Positions 16,644 through 24,848 are shown, numbered from the stretch's first letter. The stretch: DNA of 64,000 nucleotides from an uncultured Rhodocyclaceae bacterium (GCA_907163075.1 CAJQTY010000001.1:124001-188000); one strand, 5' to 3'. Notes: a model not told the origin generated them from the sequence alone. Numbers and translations are program-made.

Positions 16644-17046
16644 TCTTCTTCTTTCTTCCCTGGACAAAATCCCTGCCGGCCACGCCGCCGCTGATCGGGC
16701 CGTTGATCTGCTGGCCGATGCGACCGCTGCGGCCCGTGGCGCCCTGCAAGGCGCCGATCGCGGCGGCCTTGCCGACGAGCGAGGCACTGCGGAACAGCGC
16801 GAGCAGCTCGCGCTCGTCGGGGCTGAGGGCTTCGGAAGGCGGGCTGTCTCGACTACCGGTGATGATGTAGCGAACGTCGGCACCAGCAGTTGCGATGGCT
16901 GCGAGATAAGACGCATCAGGAAAGCGGTCACCGGCTTCGTAGTTGATCTGCGCACGTTTCTGTACCCCGCCGCGCTCACCGAGTTCAGTTTGATTCATGT
17001 CAAGGCGCTGCCGTTCTTCGCGGAGCCGCTCTCCAATGGTGCTCAT
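16621..17046 (-). CDS. XRE-family phage repressor (Mu c-like role)
   Basis: 141 aa from ATG 17046. The N-terminal helix-turn-helix (IGERLREERQRLDMNQTELGERGGVQKRAQINYE) is of the XRE type, followed by a short helical region (ELLALFRSASLVGKAAAIGAL) and an unusual tail, INGPISGGVAGRDFVQGRKKK. It is divergent from the early operon across a palindromic operator at 17073-17090, so it should hold the early promoter off in the lysogen. The C-terminus lacks an S24 autoprotease. The stop overlaps the next gene. Confidence 0.8.
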   Translation of the reverse strand: MSTIGERLREERQRLDMNQTELGERGGVQKRAQINYEAGDRFPDASYLAAIATAGADVRYIITGSRDSPPSEALSPDERELLALFRSASLVGKAAAIGALQGATGRSGRIGQQINGPISGGVAGRDFVQGRKKKNETGDQR

Positions 17047-17066
17047 GTGAAACCTTAAAAAAGACG

Positions 17067-17095
17067 TTGACAGGTGCACAAACGTGCACCATACT
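17067..17095 (+). promoter_or_regulatory. Early promoter with operator in its spacer
   Basis: TTGACA (17067-17072) and CATACT (17090-17095) are 17 bp apart. The spacer is filled by the perfect inverted repeat GGTGCAC-AAAC-GTGCACC (17073-17090). A repressor dimer bound there would block RNA polymerase directly. The promoter points into the early operon starting at 17150; the repressor gene starts 20 bp away on the other strand. Confidence 0.72.
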
Positions 17096-17149
17096 TTCCC
17101 ACATCGAATAACTCTTCACCGCGCTACACCACTCGCAGAGGTAAAAAAA

Positions 17150-17374
17150 ATGGACACCCCTCTTCCCCGCTTTAAATCCCCGGAAGCCTGCGCTGCCTAC
17201 CTCCGCGCCAACGGCGTCAATGTTTCCGAGCTGGCCCGTGCCAACAACCTGCCGCGCCTGGTCCTCGTCGATCTGCTGCGCGGCAAGCGCAAAGGCCACC
17301 GTGGCCAGGCACACCGCGCCGCCATCCTGCTCGGCCTGAAAGACGACCCATCTACTCTGCAACTCGCTGCCTGA
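17150..17374 (+). CDS. Small early DNA-binding protein (Ner/Cro-like position)
   Basis: 74 aa from ATG 17150 (MDTPLPRFKSPEACAAYLRA); the AGAGG leader supports this start. The central VNVSELARANNLPRLVLVDLLRGKRKG looks like a helix-turn-helix. It is the first gene after the repressor-controlled promoter, the place of Ner or Cro in Mu-like phages, and probably turns down the repressor and early promoters. Confidence 0.62.
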   Translation: MDTPLPRFKSPEACAAYLRANGVNVSELARANNLPRLVLVDLLRGKRKGHRGQAHRAAILLGLKDDPSTLQLAA

Positions 17375-17385
17375 AAGGAATCGCC

Positions 17386-17942
17386 ATGTCGCTGCAACTC
17401 GCCCTCAATCTGCCCAATCCGCTTGCCGCTGCCCAGTCGCTGTTTCTCGACCACGGGCATCCGGTCACCACTTCACGCGCACTTGCCGAACGCTTCGACA
17501 AGAAGCACTTTCACGTAATTCGCGGCATCGAAAAAATCATTGTCGATCTGGCTGACCCCACATTCTCAGCATCCAATTTTGGATTCTCAGAATACAAGAA
17601 CAAGCGTGGCAAGACCCTTCCCGAATACCGAATTACCCGCGACGGCTTTGCCTTGTTGGCAATGGGTTTTACCGGCCGCGACGCGCTCGCCTGGAAAGTC
17701 GCATTCATCGCTGCCTTCAACGCCCTTGAAGCCGAACTCCGCGCCAAGGAAGAAGAACGCCATGCCCTACTGCCCGTTTCGCCACCGCCCTCGATCACGT
17801 CCGTCCTTTCCTTCGTCCCATCGTCGAAGCGACCGAAGCCGGCTACTCGCGCCAGGAGATCGCCGAACCGCTCGGCAAATCGCCCGCCTCCGTCACCTAC
17901 CACCGCCGCAGCGCCCGCCGCCTCGGCCTGCTTGCCGCCTGA
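17386..17942 (+). pseudogene. Rha-family regulator, frameshifted
   Basis: The first about 125 codons encode a Rha/pRha domain (VTTSRALAERFDKKHFHVIRGIEKI, YRITRDGFALLAMGFTGRDALAWKVAFIAAFN). After ERHALLP the frame becomes Ser/Pro/Arg-rich. The -1 frame from 17778 reads FATALDHVRPFLRPIVEA, then SRQEIAEPLGKSPASVTYHRR, a clear helix-turn-helix ending at TGA 17940-17942, 7 bp before the next ATG. One missing T in the TTT at 17777-17779 would explain it and give about 185 aa. Alternatively an extra C in ATGCCC (17762) broke a separate small HTH gene. Confidence 0.6.
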
Positions 17943-17949
17943 GACCGCC

Positions 17950-18252
17950 ATGACTGATCAAGAACTCACTGCCGCTCATCAACGCGCTTTCAGTGTCGCC
18001 GCCGCGATGACCTCGAACCTCACGCCAACAGCGCTCCTCATCATCAACGCGGCTCGGGCACAGGGGAACCAGCGCTTGCTGTCGCGCATGTTCTCCGGCC
18101 GGATGAGCCTGCCGTCAATCGAAGAGCTTGAAGCCGAGCTTGGCCGCGATTTTGTTCAGCAATTCGGCGATATTGAAATGCTCCATCACGCCCACGACGG
18201 CCCCGCAGGAAGCGCACTGGATGAAGCTCAATTTATATCGACTTCCCTTTAG
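17950..18252 (+). CDS. Hypothetical early protein
   Basis: 100 aa (MTDQELTAAHQRAFSVAAAM). Helical, with an IINAARAQGNQRLLSRMFSG segment. As written the rha frame reads through into it because of the upstream shift. Its last third overlaps a convergent conserved zinc-ribbon gene on the other strand (18115-18315), so its C-terminus may have been replaced. No recognised family. Confidence 0.45.
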   Translation: MTDQELTAAHQRAFSVAAAMTSNLTPTALLIINAARAQGNQRLLSRMFSGRMSLPSIEELEAELGRDFVQQFGDIEMLHHAHDGPAGSALDEAQFISTSL

Positions 18253-18315
18253 TTTTTCCGCGTCCTTCAGTTCAAACGATGTTCCCGAACACTTTGGACA
18301 AGACGACGTTGCCAT
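18115..18315 (-). CDS. Small zinc-ribbon protein, antisense in the early operon
   Basis: 66 aa: MATSSCPKCSGTSFELKDAE, then QCASCGAVVGVMEHFNIAELL. Two CxxC pairs and the RYKLSFIQCASCG core match a small conserved bacterial zinc-ribbon family. It is read against the early operon and its 3' half overlaps the preceding plus-strand frame. A TAGGAAAGGA leader fits its start. Likely a moron acquired in reverse orientation. Confidence 0.65.
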   Translation of the reverse strand: MATSSCPKCSGTSFELKDAEKLKGSRYKLSFIQCASCGAVVGVMEHFNIAELLNKIAAKLGFKLFD

Positions 18316-18343
18316 ACCGATCCTTTCCTAGTAGAGGCCAATC

Positions 18344-18541
18344 ATGACCGTCAATCGCTTCAAGGCCTTGCTGCGCAGCCAGGGAAAAACCACCCGGCAG
18401 TGGGCCGAGGAAAACGGCTTTCCTCCCGGCGCGGTGTATCGCGTGCTCAACGGCGTGGACAAGGCTAACTTCGGCCGCGCCCACGACATCGCCGTACGCG
18501 CCGGAATCAAGCGCGTCGAACCCGAACAGTTCGCCGCCTGA
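18344..18541 (+). CDS. Small HTH-like early protein
   Basis: 65 aa (MTVNRFKALLRSQGKTTRQW). The TTRQWAEENGFPPGAVYRVLNGVDKANFGRAHDIAVRAGI region has the length and spacing of a helix-turn-helix, similar to phage Ner-like/Cro-like proteins. It lies in the early operon 6 bp before the next gene. It probably regulates early transcription. Confidence 0.55.
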   Translation: MTVNRFKALLRSQGKTTRQWAEENGFPPGAVYRVLNGVDKANFGRAHDIAVRAGIKRVEPEQFAA

Positions 18542-18546
18542 TCGCC

Positions 18547-18759
18547 ATGTCCATCGAATCCGCACGCGCCGCACTCGACCTCCTCGGAAAAATCGTTTTC
18601 CCGGCCGAGGGGACCGAATACCAGGCCTTCCACGGCAGCTACAGCGGCAAGGTAACGAACCTGTACATCCCCGACCTGGACCATGTTTTCGTCCTGGTCG
18701 ATTTCGGCAACGACCAGGCTTACCTGAGCCCTTTCGAACTTATTGTCCTCACCCACTGA
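18547..18759 (+). CDS. Hypothetical early protein
   Basis: 70 aa (MSIESARAALDLLGKIVFPAEG). A short N-terminal helix is followed by beta strands (YSGKVTNLYIPDLDHVFVLVDFG). It follows the HTH-like gene by 5 bp. No known family or motif. Confidence 0.5.
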   Translation: MSIESARAALDLLGKIVFPAEGTEYQAFHGSYSGKVTNLYIPDLDHVFVLVDFGNDQAYLSPFELIVLTH

Positions 18760-18766
18760 GCCCGCC

Positions 18767-19207
18767 ATGACCCCAACCCTCTTCCCCGACGACGTCAGCT
18801 TTTCCCCCGATCCGATCCTGTGCGACCTGACCTTGCACGAAGCCTCCCTGGTGCGCGAGCTGATGACCACATCAACCCGGCGCAACGGAAAACGGCTGCT
18901 CACGCCTGAGCGGGCCATAGCTTTAGTACGTCAAACCGCCGGTACAGAATCTTCCTCGCCTCAAACCTCTCGGCGGTTTCCTCAAAACTCTGCGCCTGGC
19001 CTGACTCCGCCGCCACCGCATCAAACTGATTTGCCGCCTTGTGCCATTGCGGAGCAAGCGTCCGTGCCAGCGCCTGATTTCCGCGTAGGAGTGGGACGAG
19101 AACATCATTCAGCGCCTCAAACACACCGACCGCCCACTCATCCACGCGGTCGATTTCAGCGCGCAGTTGCGCGACTTCTTGCCGCAGTAACTCGACTTCG
19201 TTCATGA
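18767..19207 (+). CDS. Doubtful or truncated early frame
   Basis: MTPTLFPDDVSFSPDPILCD starts a plausible protein of about 55 residues (to LTPERAIALVRQTAG). Beyond that it becomes Ser/Pro/Gln-rich and overlaps the better-supported minus-strand gene 18900-19205 almost completely. It may be the 5' part of an early gene cut by insertion of that gene. Confidence 0.3.
   Translation: MTPTLFPDDVSFSPDPILCDLTLHEASLVRELMTTSTRRNGKRLLTPERAIALVRQTAGTESSSPQTSRRFPQNSAPGLTPPPPHQTDLPPCAIAEQASVPAPDFRVGVGREHHSAPQTHRPPTHPRGRFQRAVARLLAAVTRLRS
18900..19205 (-). CDS. Coiled-coil protein, antisense in the early operon
   Basis: 101 aa: MNEVELLRQEVAQLRAEIDRV is a clear coiled-coil start, with further helices to the end. 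A GGAGGAG ribosome-binding site lies 6 bases before the ATG. It is read against the early operon, like 18115-18315. No known family; the second reverse-oriented insertion in 1 kb. Confidence 0.55.
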   Translation of the reverse strand: MNEVELLRQEVAQLRAEIDRVDEWAVGVFEALNDVLVPLLRGNQALARTLAPQWHKAANQFDAVAAESGQAQSFEETAERFEARKILYRRFDVLKLWPAQA

Positions 19208-19313
19208 CCGTCTCCTCCGTTTTGCCTTGCCCTCAATTCTAGCGAGTGCAAACCGTTTGCATAGGCAGAAATGCGCATTTTGTTTTGATCAACCAAGAAA
19301 AGGGACTTCGAAT

Positions 19314-19781
19314 ATGAAAAGGAACTGGAAGAAGGCGCGCCCGACGTCGCTGCTGCACTCGCTGCAGCTGTGCACCGAGCATGCGCGGGAGACCAAGAAC
19401 GCCGGCGTCGAGCGCATTGCCGAGTTCATGAGCGAGAAGACGTACCACACCATCTACAAGTATCTGGAGAGCGGCAACATGCCGCTGGTCAAGCTGCGCA
19501 ACTTCGAGAACGTGTGCGGCGCCAACTTCGTCACGCGCTGGCTGGCCATGTCAGCCGGGCTCATGGTGATCGATATCCCGACCGGGCGCACCGGCGACTG
19601 CCATGACGTGCTGGCGCTGCAGGAGATTCTCAACGACGCCGTCGGCGCGCTGCTCTCCTTCTATGCCGGCAAGGCGCCGGCCGATGAGGTCATGACGCGC
19701 ATCACGGCGGGCATGGAAGGCCTGGCGTTCCACCGCGAGAACGTGCGCAAGTACGACCAGCCGGAGTTCGACTTCCGATGA
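19314..19781 (+). CDS. Conserved early protein of Mu-like phages
   Basis: 155 aa from ATG 19314 (MKRNWKKARPTSLLHSLQLC); an AAAAGGGAC leader supports it. KNAGVERIAEFMSEKTYHTIYKYLESGNMPLVKLRNFE has helix-turn-helix character. The protein recurs, to my recollection, upstream of the transposase in B3/D3112-like phages, where it is a hypothetical regulator. Its stop overlaps the next start (ATGA). Confidence 0.55.
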   Translation: MKRNWKKARPTSLLHSLQLCTEHARETKNAGVERIAEFMSEKTYHTIYKYLESGNMPLVKLRNFENVCGANFVTRWLAMSAGLMVIDIPTGRTGDCHDVLALQEILNDAVGALLSFYAGKAPADEVMTRITAGMEGLAFHRENVRKYDQPEFDFR

Positions 19782-20089
19782 GCGACGACAAGAAAAGCCT
19801 GGGTACGGCCCAGATGCGGCTGATCGACGTGATCGAGGCGCTCTCCGGCCATGAGGTCTTTGGCGTCCGCCTGAAGGAACTGGCGGAGGCCGTCAAGACC
19901 GGCGCCCCCACCGTGCTGCGCGATCTGCAAACGCTGGAGGAGAAGGGCTGGGCCAAGCAGGACGAAACCGGGAAATGGCGTCTTGGCACCAAGCCCGTTC
20001 AGATCGGCACCAATTTCATATGGGGCATCACGAAGGCCAAGCAGGATGTCGCCGAGACCGAGCAGCGCTATACGAGGGAGCCGTCATGA
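19778..20089 (+). CDS. IclR-type winged-helix protein
   Basis: 103 aa. MRLIDVIEALSGHEVFGVRLKELAEAVKTGAPTVLRDLQTLEEKGWAKQDETGKWRLG is a full IclR-like winged helix, without the effector domain. A short acidic tail follows. It is coupled to its neighbours on both sides by 4-bp overlaps and is likely an early regulator or transposition accessory protein. Confidence 0.65.
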   Translation: MSDDKKSLGTAQMRLIDVIEALSGHEVFGVRLKELAEAVKTGAPTVLRDLQTLEEKGWAKQDETGKWRLGTKPVQIGTNFIWGITKAKQDVAETEQRYTREPS

Positions 20090-20364
20090 GCGAGATACAA
20101 AATTTCGCGGCCCGCCTGGCAGACAACGCCGCTTTGCACCAGGAAGACATAAAGCACATCGAGTTGCTTCTCAAGATAGCAAAGCTTGGCACGAGCCCGG
20201 AGGAGATCGGGCAGGTGCTTGTTTCTGTGAGCCCGGGCAAGAGCGACTGGGGAAAAACCGCCACTTTCATCACTGCCCTTCACTCGAAAATGAACGACAT
20301 CTTTTTTACCTGGATGGTGGCGGCCGCATTTGAACACAGGGAAATCAACGGAGAAAAGAAATGA
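20086..20364 (+). CDS. Hypothetical early protein
   Basis: 92 aa from ATG 20086 (MSEIQNFAARLADNAALHQE), overlapping the upstream stop; GAGGGAG lies before it. Mostly helical with a WMVAAAFEHREING end. No recognised domain. Part of the tightly coupled block 19314-21275. Confidence 0.5.
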   Translation: MSEIQNFAARLADNAALHQEDIKHIELLLKIAKLGTSPEEIGQVLVSVSPGKSDWGKTATFITALHSKMNDIFFTWMVAAAFEHREINGEKK

Positions 20365-21275
20365 CTGCAGGTCGCAAAACAACTGAAGTAATTCTCGTAA
20401 CCAAGCATGAAATTGATGCCATGCAGGTTCAGGACGATATCAACGCCCCGGCACAAAGCGCCGAACTGTCCGCCGCTTTCGAAGAAACACTCGAACTTGG
20501 AAAGATCGTCGGGCGCATCGAAGCAGCAGACTTTTACGAAACCGTTTCGCTTTCTATCCGCCTTGCTGCTTTTAACATGGCTAAGAAATCAAAGGCTTAC
20601 AAGAATCTGACCAATCCGAAAACACGAAATCATTTCGTAAATCTGGAAGAGTTCTGTCAAGCACACCTTCAACGCAGCATCCGGCGGATGGAACAGATCG
20701 CCAGCAATCACGATACGGTCGGCGGAGACCTGTTCGAAAAAAGCGAACAACTGGGCCTGCGTCAAAAAGACTACGACGCCATCAAGGCGCTGCCTTCCGA
20801 TGACCAGGTACTGATCAAGCGGGCGATGGAAGACACCAACAGCCGGGAAGAACTGATTGATCTGCTGCAGGAAATGGCCGTACGCAATCAGAAGATTCAG
20901 GAATCGATGACCCAGCAACTGCAGAGCAAAGACGAAGTTCTCCTCAGCAAGCAAAAACTCGTCGATTACCAGGCCGACCAGATCGACACGCTGAGCGCCA
21001 AGGCCCGCTTCGTGCTCACCGCGTCCCCCTCCGAAAAACTCGACGGCATCCGCACCGAGCTGCTGGCGCACGCGGCCGGGATCGAAGGCGCCCTGGCCGG
21101 CAAGCTGGCGCCGGCCTTCACCGCGCTCAAGGAACACCTGGCCGAGCACGGCGGCGAGTGCGACGCCTACCTATCCAGCGCGCTCGGGCAGATCGAGCGC
21201 GCCGTCCGTGAAATCCGCGAATCGTTCGGCCTGCTGCGCGCCGAGGATGTCGCCGCCTGGGCTGACGCCGAGTAA
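20361..21275 (+). CDS. Coiled-coil early protein next to transposase
   Basis: 304 aa. N-terminal region with FYETVSLSIRLAAFNMAKKSKAYKNLTNP, a central HTH-like part and a coiled coil (about residues 165-215, QKIQESMTQQLQSKDEVLLSKQKL). It ends on the transposase start (TAATG). Similar long proteins precede the A gene in some Mu-like phages of betaproteobacteria; function is unknown but DNA binding is plausible. Confidence 0.5.
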   Translation: MTAGRKTTEVILVTKHEIDAMQVQDDINAPAQSAELSAAFEETLELGKIVGRIEAADFYETVSLSIRLAAFNMAKKSKAYKNLTNPKTRNHFVNLEEFCQAHLQRSIRRMEQIASNHDTVGGDLFEKSEQLGLRQKDYDAIKALPSDDQVLIKRAMEDTNSREELIDLLQEMAVRNQKIQESMTQQLQSKDEVLLSKQKLVDYQADQIDTLSAKARFVLTASPSEKLDGIRTELLAHAAGIEGALAGKLAPAFTALKEHLAEHGGECDAYLSSALGQIERAVREIRESFGLLRAEDVAAWADAE

Positions 21276-23110
21276 TGGAGCTGACGATGGAACTGACGCC
21301 GATGATCATCGAGCGCGTGCTGCTGGCGACGCGGCAGTCGCTGCTGCTGCCGCACGGGCAACAGCGCGGGCCGTACCAGGTGGCGGCTGAGGAACTCGGC
21401 GTCTCGCTGCAGACGCTCATGCGCTGGCGCAAGGAGGTGGCGGTGGTGCCCGGGCGCAAGCGCCGCTCGGACTGCGGCCGCATCAGCCTGCCTTACGCCG
21501 AGGCGCTGTTCCTTTCAGCGCTGATCCAGGAGAGCCACCGGCGCAACGCCAAGCGTCTGATGTCAGTCGAGCAGGCGGTCGAGATCGGGCGCGCCAACGG
21601 GGCGATCAAGGCTGAGTACATCGACGGCAGGACCGGCGAGGTTATCCTGCTATCGACCGATGCCATCGCCCGCGCCCTGCGCTCCTACGGTCTGCACCCG
21701 GACACGCTGAACCGCCCGGCGCCGGCCGTGGCGTTGTGCTCGCTGCACCCCAACCACGTATGGCAGATCGACGCCTCGCTGTGCGTGCTGTACTACCTCA
21801 AGCGCTCGCCCGAGGCGCGCAAGAACGGCCTGCAGGTGATGGAGCATAAGGAGTTCTACAAGAACAAGCCGGGCAACGTGGCGCGCATCGAGAACGATCG
21901 CGTTTGGCGCTACGCCGTAACCGACCACACCAGCGGGCACATCTACCTGGAATACGTGCTGGGCGCCGAATCCGGCGAGAACCTGTGCACCATCTTCATC
22001 AACGCCATGAGCCCGCGCGACGGCGAGCCGGTGCACGGCGTTCCCTTCATGGCCATGCTCGACCCGGGCAGCGCCAATACCGGTGCGGTATTCAAGAACC
22101 TGTGCAAGGCCCTGCGCGTGCGCGTGCTGATCAACCAGGTGGGAAGCCCGCGTGCCAAGGGTCAGGTCGAGAAGGCGCACGACCAGATCGAGAAGAGTTT
22201 CGAATCGGGCCTGAAGATCGTCGCCGTCAATTCACTGGAGGAGCTGAACCAGGCGGCGGCCAAGTGGCGCAAGTGGTTCAACGGCACCAGCATCCACACG
22301 CGGCACGGCAAGACGCGCTACGCGGCGTGGATGACGATCAGCGCCGAGCAGCTGCAGCTGGCGCCGGAGCGCGACGTAATGCGCGAGCTGGCGCGCAGCG
22401 AGCCGGTAACGCGCGTGGTGAGCGACCTGCTGCAGGTCAGCTACCTCGGCCGCAAGTTCGACGTCTCGGTGGTTCCCGGCATCCAGAACGGCGACACCGT
22501 GTGGGTATGCCGCAATCCGTGGCGTCCCGAAGCCGCACAGGTAGTGACGTCCGACGCTGACGGGCGCGACATCTATTACGTGGTCGAGCCGGTGGGCAAG
22601 GGCGAGCACGGCTTTGACGCCAACGCGGTGCCGATCGGTGAGCGCTATGCGCGGCACGCCGACACGCCGGCGCAGACCGCTGCCAAGGAGATCGAGAAGC
22701 TGCTCATGGGTACCGACACGCTGGAGGAAGCGGCGGCGGCGCGCAAGGGCAAGCAGCTGGCCTTCGGCGGCACGATCGACCCGTGGAAGCACATGGACGA
22801 TGCCCTGGTGAATGTGCCGGCCTACCTGCCACGGCGCGGTACCGAGCTGGAAACGGCGCTGCCGGGCGTGGTCGCCAACCGCTCGCTGGACGTACCCGCC
22901 GCGCTGGCCATCGAACCACTCCGCCTCAACCCGGTACAGCTGGCCGGCCGCCTGCACCAGGCCATGCCGGGCGAGTGGCAGGCGGATAACTACCAGCGCC
23001 TGGTGGCCTGGTACCCGAATGGCGCGCTGGAAAGCGAACTTGGCGCCATCGTCGATCGTTTCAGGGATTTTGGCGAACCGCCACGGCTGGTAGCCGGGTT
23101 GGGCGCCTGA
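21275..23110 (+). CDS. Mu A-like DDE transposase
   Basis: 611 aa. An N-terminal HTH (VAAEELGVSLQTLMRWRKEV) is followed by an rve catalytic core with D166 (HVWQIDAS), D263 (MLDPGSANTG) and E299 (GQVEKAHDQIE), a D-D-35-E spacing. The C-terminal part has a beta-barrel and a region likely to contact the B ATPase. It catalyses integration and replicative transposition at the repeats near 15-50 and 39223-39258. A second ATG at 21287 has a better placed GGAG and may be the real start. The ATPase partner follows after a hairpin. Confidence 0.93.
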   Translation: MELTMELTPMIIERVLLATRQSLLLPHGQQRGPYQVAAEELGVSLQTLMRWRKEVAVVPGRKRRSDCGRISLPYAEALFLSALIQESHRRNAKRLMSVEQAVEIGRANGAIKAEYIDGRTGEVILLSTDAIARALRSYGLHPDTLNRPAPAVALCSLHPNHVWQIDASLCVLYYLKRSPEARKNGLQVMEHKEFYKNKPGNVARIENDRVWRYAVTDHTSGHIYLEYVLGAESGENLCTIFINAMSPRDGEPVHGVPFMAMLDPGSANTGAVFKNLCKALRVRVLINQVGSPRAKGQVEKAHDQIEKSFESGLKIVAVNSLEELNQAAAKWRKWFNGTSIHTRHGKTRYAAWMTISAEQLQLAPERDVMRELARSEPVTRVVSDLLQVSYLGRKFDVSVVPGIQNGDTVWVCRNPWRPEAAQVVTSDADGRDIYYVVEPVGKGEHGFDANAVPIGERYARHADTPAQTAAKEIEKLLMGTDTLEEAAAARKGKQLAFGGTIDPWKHMDDALVNVPAYLPRRGTELETALPGVVANRSLDVPAALAIEPLRLNPVQLAGRLHQAMPGEWQADNYQRLVAWYPNGALESELGAIVDRFRDFGEPPRLVAGLGA

Positions 23111-23114
23111 AGGT

Positions 23115-23144
23115 TTGCCGACCGCGTTGGAGCGCGGCCGGCAA
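23115..23144 (+). promoter_or_regulatory. Strong hairpin between A and B genes
   Basis: TTGCCG-CCGCG pairs with CGCGG-CGGCAA across a TTGGAG loop, about 11 bp with one bulge. There is no T run, so it is more likely an RNA processing, stability or attenuation element than a full terminator. It lies 5 bp after the transposase stop. Confidence 0.45.
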
Positions 23145-23198
23145 GGGGGCTGGGGGAAACCAGCCATTTGATGTGCAACGAGAAAGGAGATTGTAGCA

Positions 23199-23273
23199 AT
23201 GAAAACCGAATTCAACCATTTCAACCAATCGCGACGGGGGGTGCGTCATGGGCGCGGCTCTTGCCAAATTTAG
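23199..23273 (+). CDS. Possible 24-aa leader peptide before B
   Basis: ATG 23199 follows a very good AAAGGAG site and opens 24 codons (MKTEFNHFNQSRRGVRHGRG) ending 13 bp before the ATPase start. It could be a leader peptide or simply a translated spacer. Nothing else supports it. Confidence 0.3.
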   Translation: MKTEFNHFNQSRRGVRHGRGSCQI

Positions 23274-23286
23274 GGGGTGCGACTAC

Positions 23287-24498
23287 ATGCCGCTCAAACT
23301 CAAGGGCGTAATGATGCGCCACGGCATCACCCAGCCCGATCTGGCCGCCGTCGTTCAGCAGGCCACCGGCCGCCCGCTCAGCCGCACCGCCGCGTCGCTG
23401 CTGATCAACTGGGGCTACTGGCCGAGGGGTACGCCGGAGGCGGACATCCGCCGCCAGATCGAGGCCTACGTCGCTAGCCAGGGCATCACCGGCGAGGAGT
23501 TCGCCACGATGTGGGAGCCGGCCGAGGGTGAAGACACCCTGCGTCACGCTTCGCCGACCGGCGCGTACCTGCGCACGATGGATAACCGACCGCGCCAGAA
23601 ACCCGCGCCCGACTTCGCACCAATGGAGATTTCAATGCTCAGCCCTGCCGCCAAACGCCACTTCAAGATTTTCCGCGACCCCTTCCAGGATGATGTGAAC
23701 TGCCCGGAGGACGTCTACCTGTCCGAGGACCAGCGCTACGTGCTGGAAGCCATGCTGCAGACGGCCAAGGCCGGCGGCATCACGGCGGTGATCGGCGAAT
23801 CCGGATCCGGCAAGACGACGCTGCGCAAGCTGCTGCAGCACCGCATTGCTCGCGAGGGGCAGAACATCCGCCTGATCTTTCCGCACACCCTGGACAAGAG
23901 CAAGCTGTCGACCGGAAACATCTGCATGGCCATCATCAATGACCTGGAATCGGACAGCAAGGTCAAGTCGTCACTCGAAGCCCAGGCGCGGCAGGTCAAG
24001 GATGTGCTGCTGCGCTCCAGCCGCGCTGGCGCCAAGCATCTGCTGATGATCGAGGAGTCGCACGACCTGTCGGTGCAGACGCTCAAGTACCTCAAGCGCT
24101 TCTACGAGATCGAGAGTGACGACGGCTTCGGCAAGGTGCTGTCGATCGTGCTCATCGCGCAGCCGGAAATGCGCCTCAAGCTGGATGTGGCGCGCTACCC
24201 GGAAGCCCGCGAGTTCATCAACCGCTGTGAAGTGGCCACGCTGGCGCCGCTGTTCGACAACCTGAAAAGCTACGTGGCGCACAAGTTGGAACGCGTCGGC
24301 GTCAAGGCCGAGTCGCTCTTTGCCGACGATGCCTGGGAAGCGATCCGCGCGCGCTGGACCAAGGTCGATCCGGCCTCGCGCGCGCTCAAGAACAACCTGT
24401 ATCCGCTGATCGTGAACAACACGGTCACGCGCGCCCTCAACCGGGCAGCCGAACTCGGCCTGCCGCAGGTGACCGGCGATCTGGTGAAGGAGCTGTGA
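23287..24498 (+). CDS. Mu B-like transposition ATPase
   Basis: 403 aa from ATG 23287 (MPLKLKGVMMRHGITQPDLA), preceded by AGGGGG. An N-terminal XRE-like HTH (residues 1-55) is followed by an AAA+ domain with Walker A GESGSGKTT (about 170-178) and Walker B LLMIEESHDL. The fold is the MuB/ExeA-like AAA group. It selects target DNA and stimulates the transposase, and gives target immunity. The next gene starts at its stop. Confidence 0.9.
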   Translation: MPLKLKGVMMRHGITQPDLAAVVQQATGRPLSRTAASLLINWGYWPRGTPEADIRRQIEAYVASQGITGEEFATMWEPAEGEDTLRHASPTGAYLRTMDNRPRQKPAPDFAPMEISMLSPAAKRHFKIFRDPFQDDVNCPEDVYLSEDQRYVLEAMLQTAKAGGITAVIGESGSGKTTLRKLLQHRIAREGQNIRLIFPHTLDKSKLSTGNICMAIINDLESDSKVKSSLEAQARQVKDVLLRSSRAGAKHLLMIEESHDLSVQTLKYLKRFYEIESDDGFGKVLSIVLIAQPEMRLKLDVARYPEAREFINRCEVATLAPLFDNLKSYVAHKLERVGVKAESLFADDAWEAIRARWTKVDPASRALKNNLYPLIVNNTVTRALNRAAELGLPQVTGDLVKEL

Positions 24499-24848
24499 TG
24501 AACCTGAAAACCAAAAAATACCCCGCCCCGTGGCGGGTCGACGCCGGCAGTGACGTCGTCGTCATCCGCGACCGCGAAGGCCTCGCGGTCTGCGGCATGC
24601 CGCTTGCGTTCGACGTCAAGGCCAGCGGCGAACAGGCCGCGCTGGCCGAACTGCTGGCGCTGGCGCCCGAGCTCTACGTCACGCTGCACCAGATGACCGA
24701 CATGGTGCGGCGCATGAACGCCGAGTACTGCATGAGCCTTGAGCAGGGACAACCCACCGACGACGAGTGCGACGCCGTGCTCGACGATGCGCAGATGCTG
24801 CTCGACCTGCTGGCCGAAGCCGGCTGCACGCTGGGAACGACTCTATGA
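24498..24848 (+). CDS. Hypothetical early protein
   Basis: 116 aa (MNLKTKKYPAPWRVDAGSDV). The VVIRDREGLAVCGMPLAFDVKASGEQAALAELLALAPELY pattern resembles small phage/plasmid proteins with a PW-x-V core, function unknown. ATG overlaps the ATPase stop; its end overlaps the next start. Confidence 0.55.
   Translation: MNLKTKKYPAPWRVDAGSDVVVIRDREGLAVCGMPLAFDVKASGEQAALAELLALAPELYVTLHQMTDMVRRMNAEYCMSLEQGQPTDDECDAVLDDAQMLLDLLAEAGCTLGTTL

Noticed and set aside
18547-18759. Anti-CRISPR candidate because of small size and position
   Set aside because: No HTH partner in the usual order and no similarity I can name; small size alone is not evidence.
22232-23224. Minus-strand open frame of 330 codons antisense to the transposase
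   Set aside because: Shadow of the transposase gene; no start signal and no family match.
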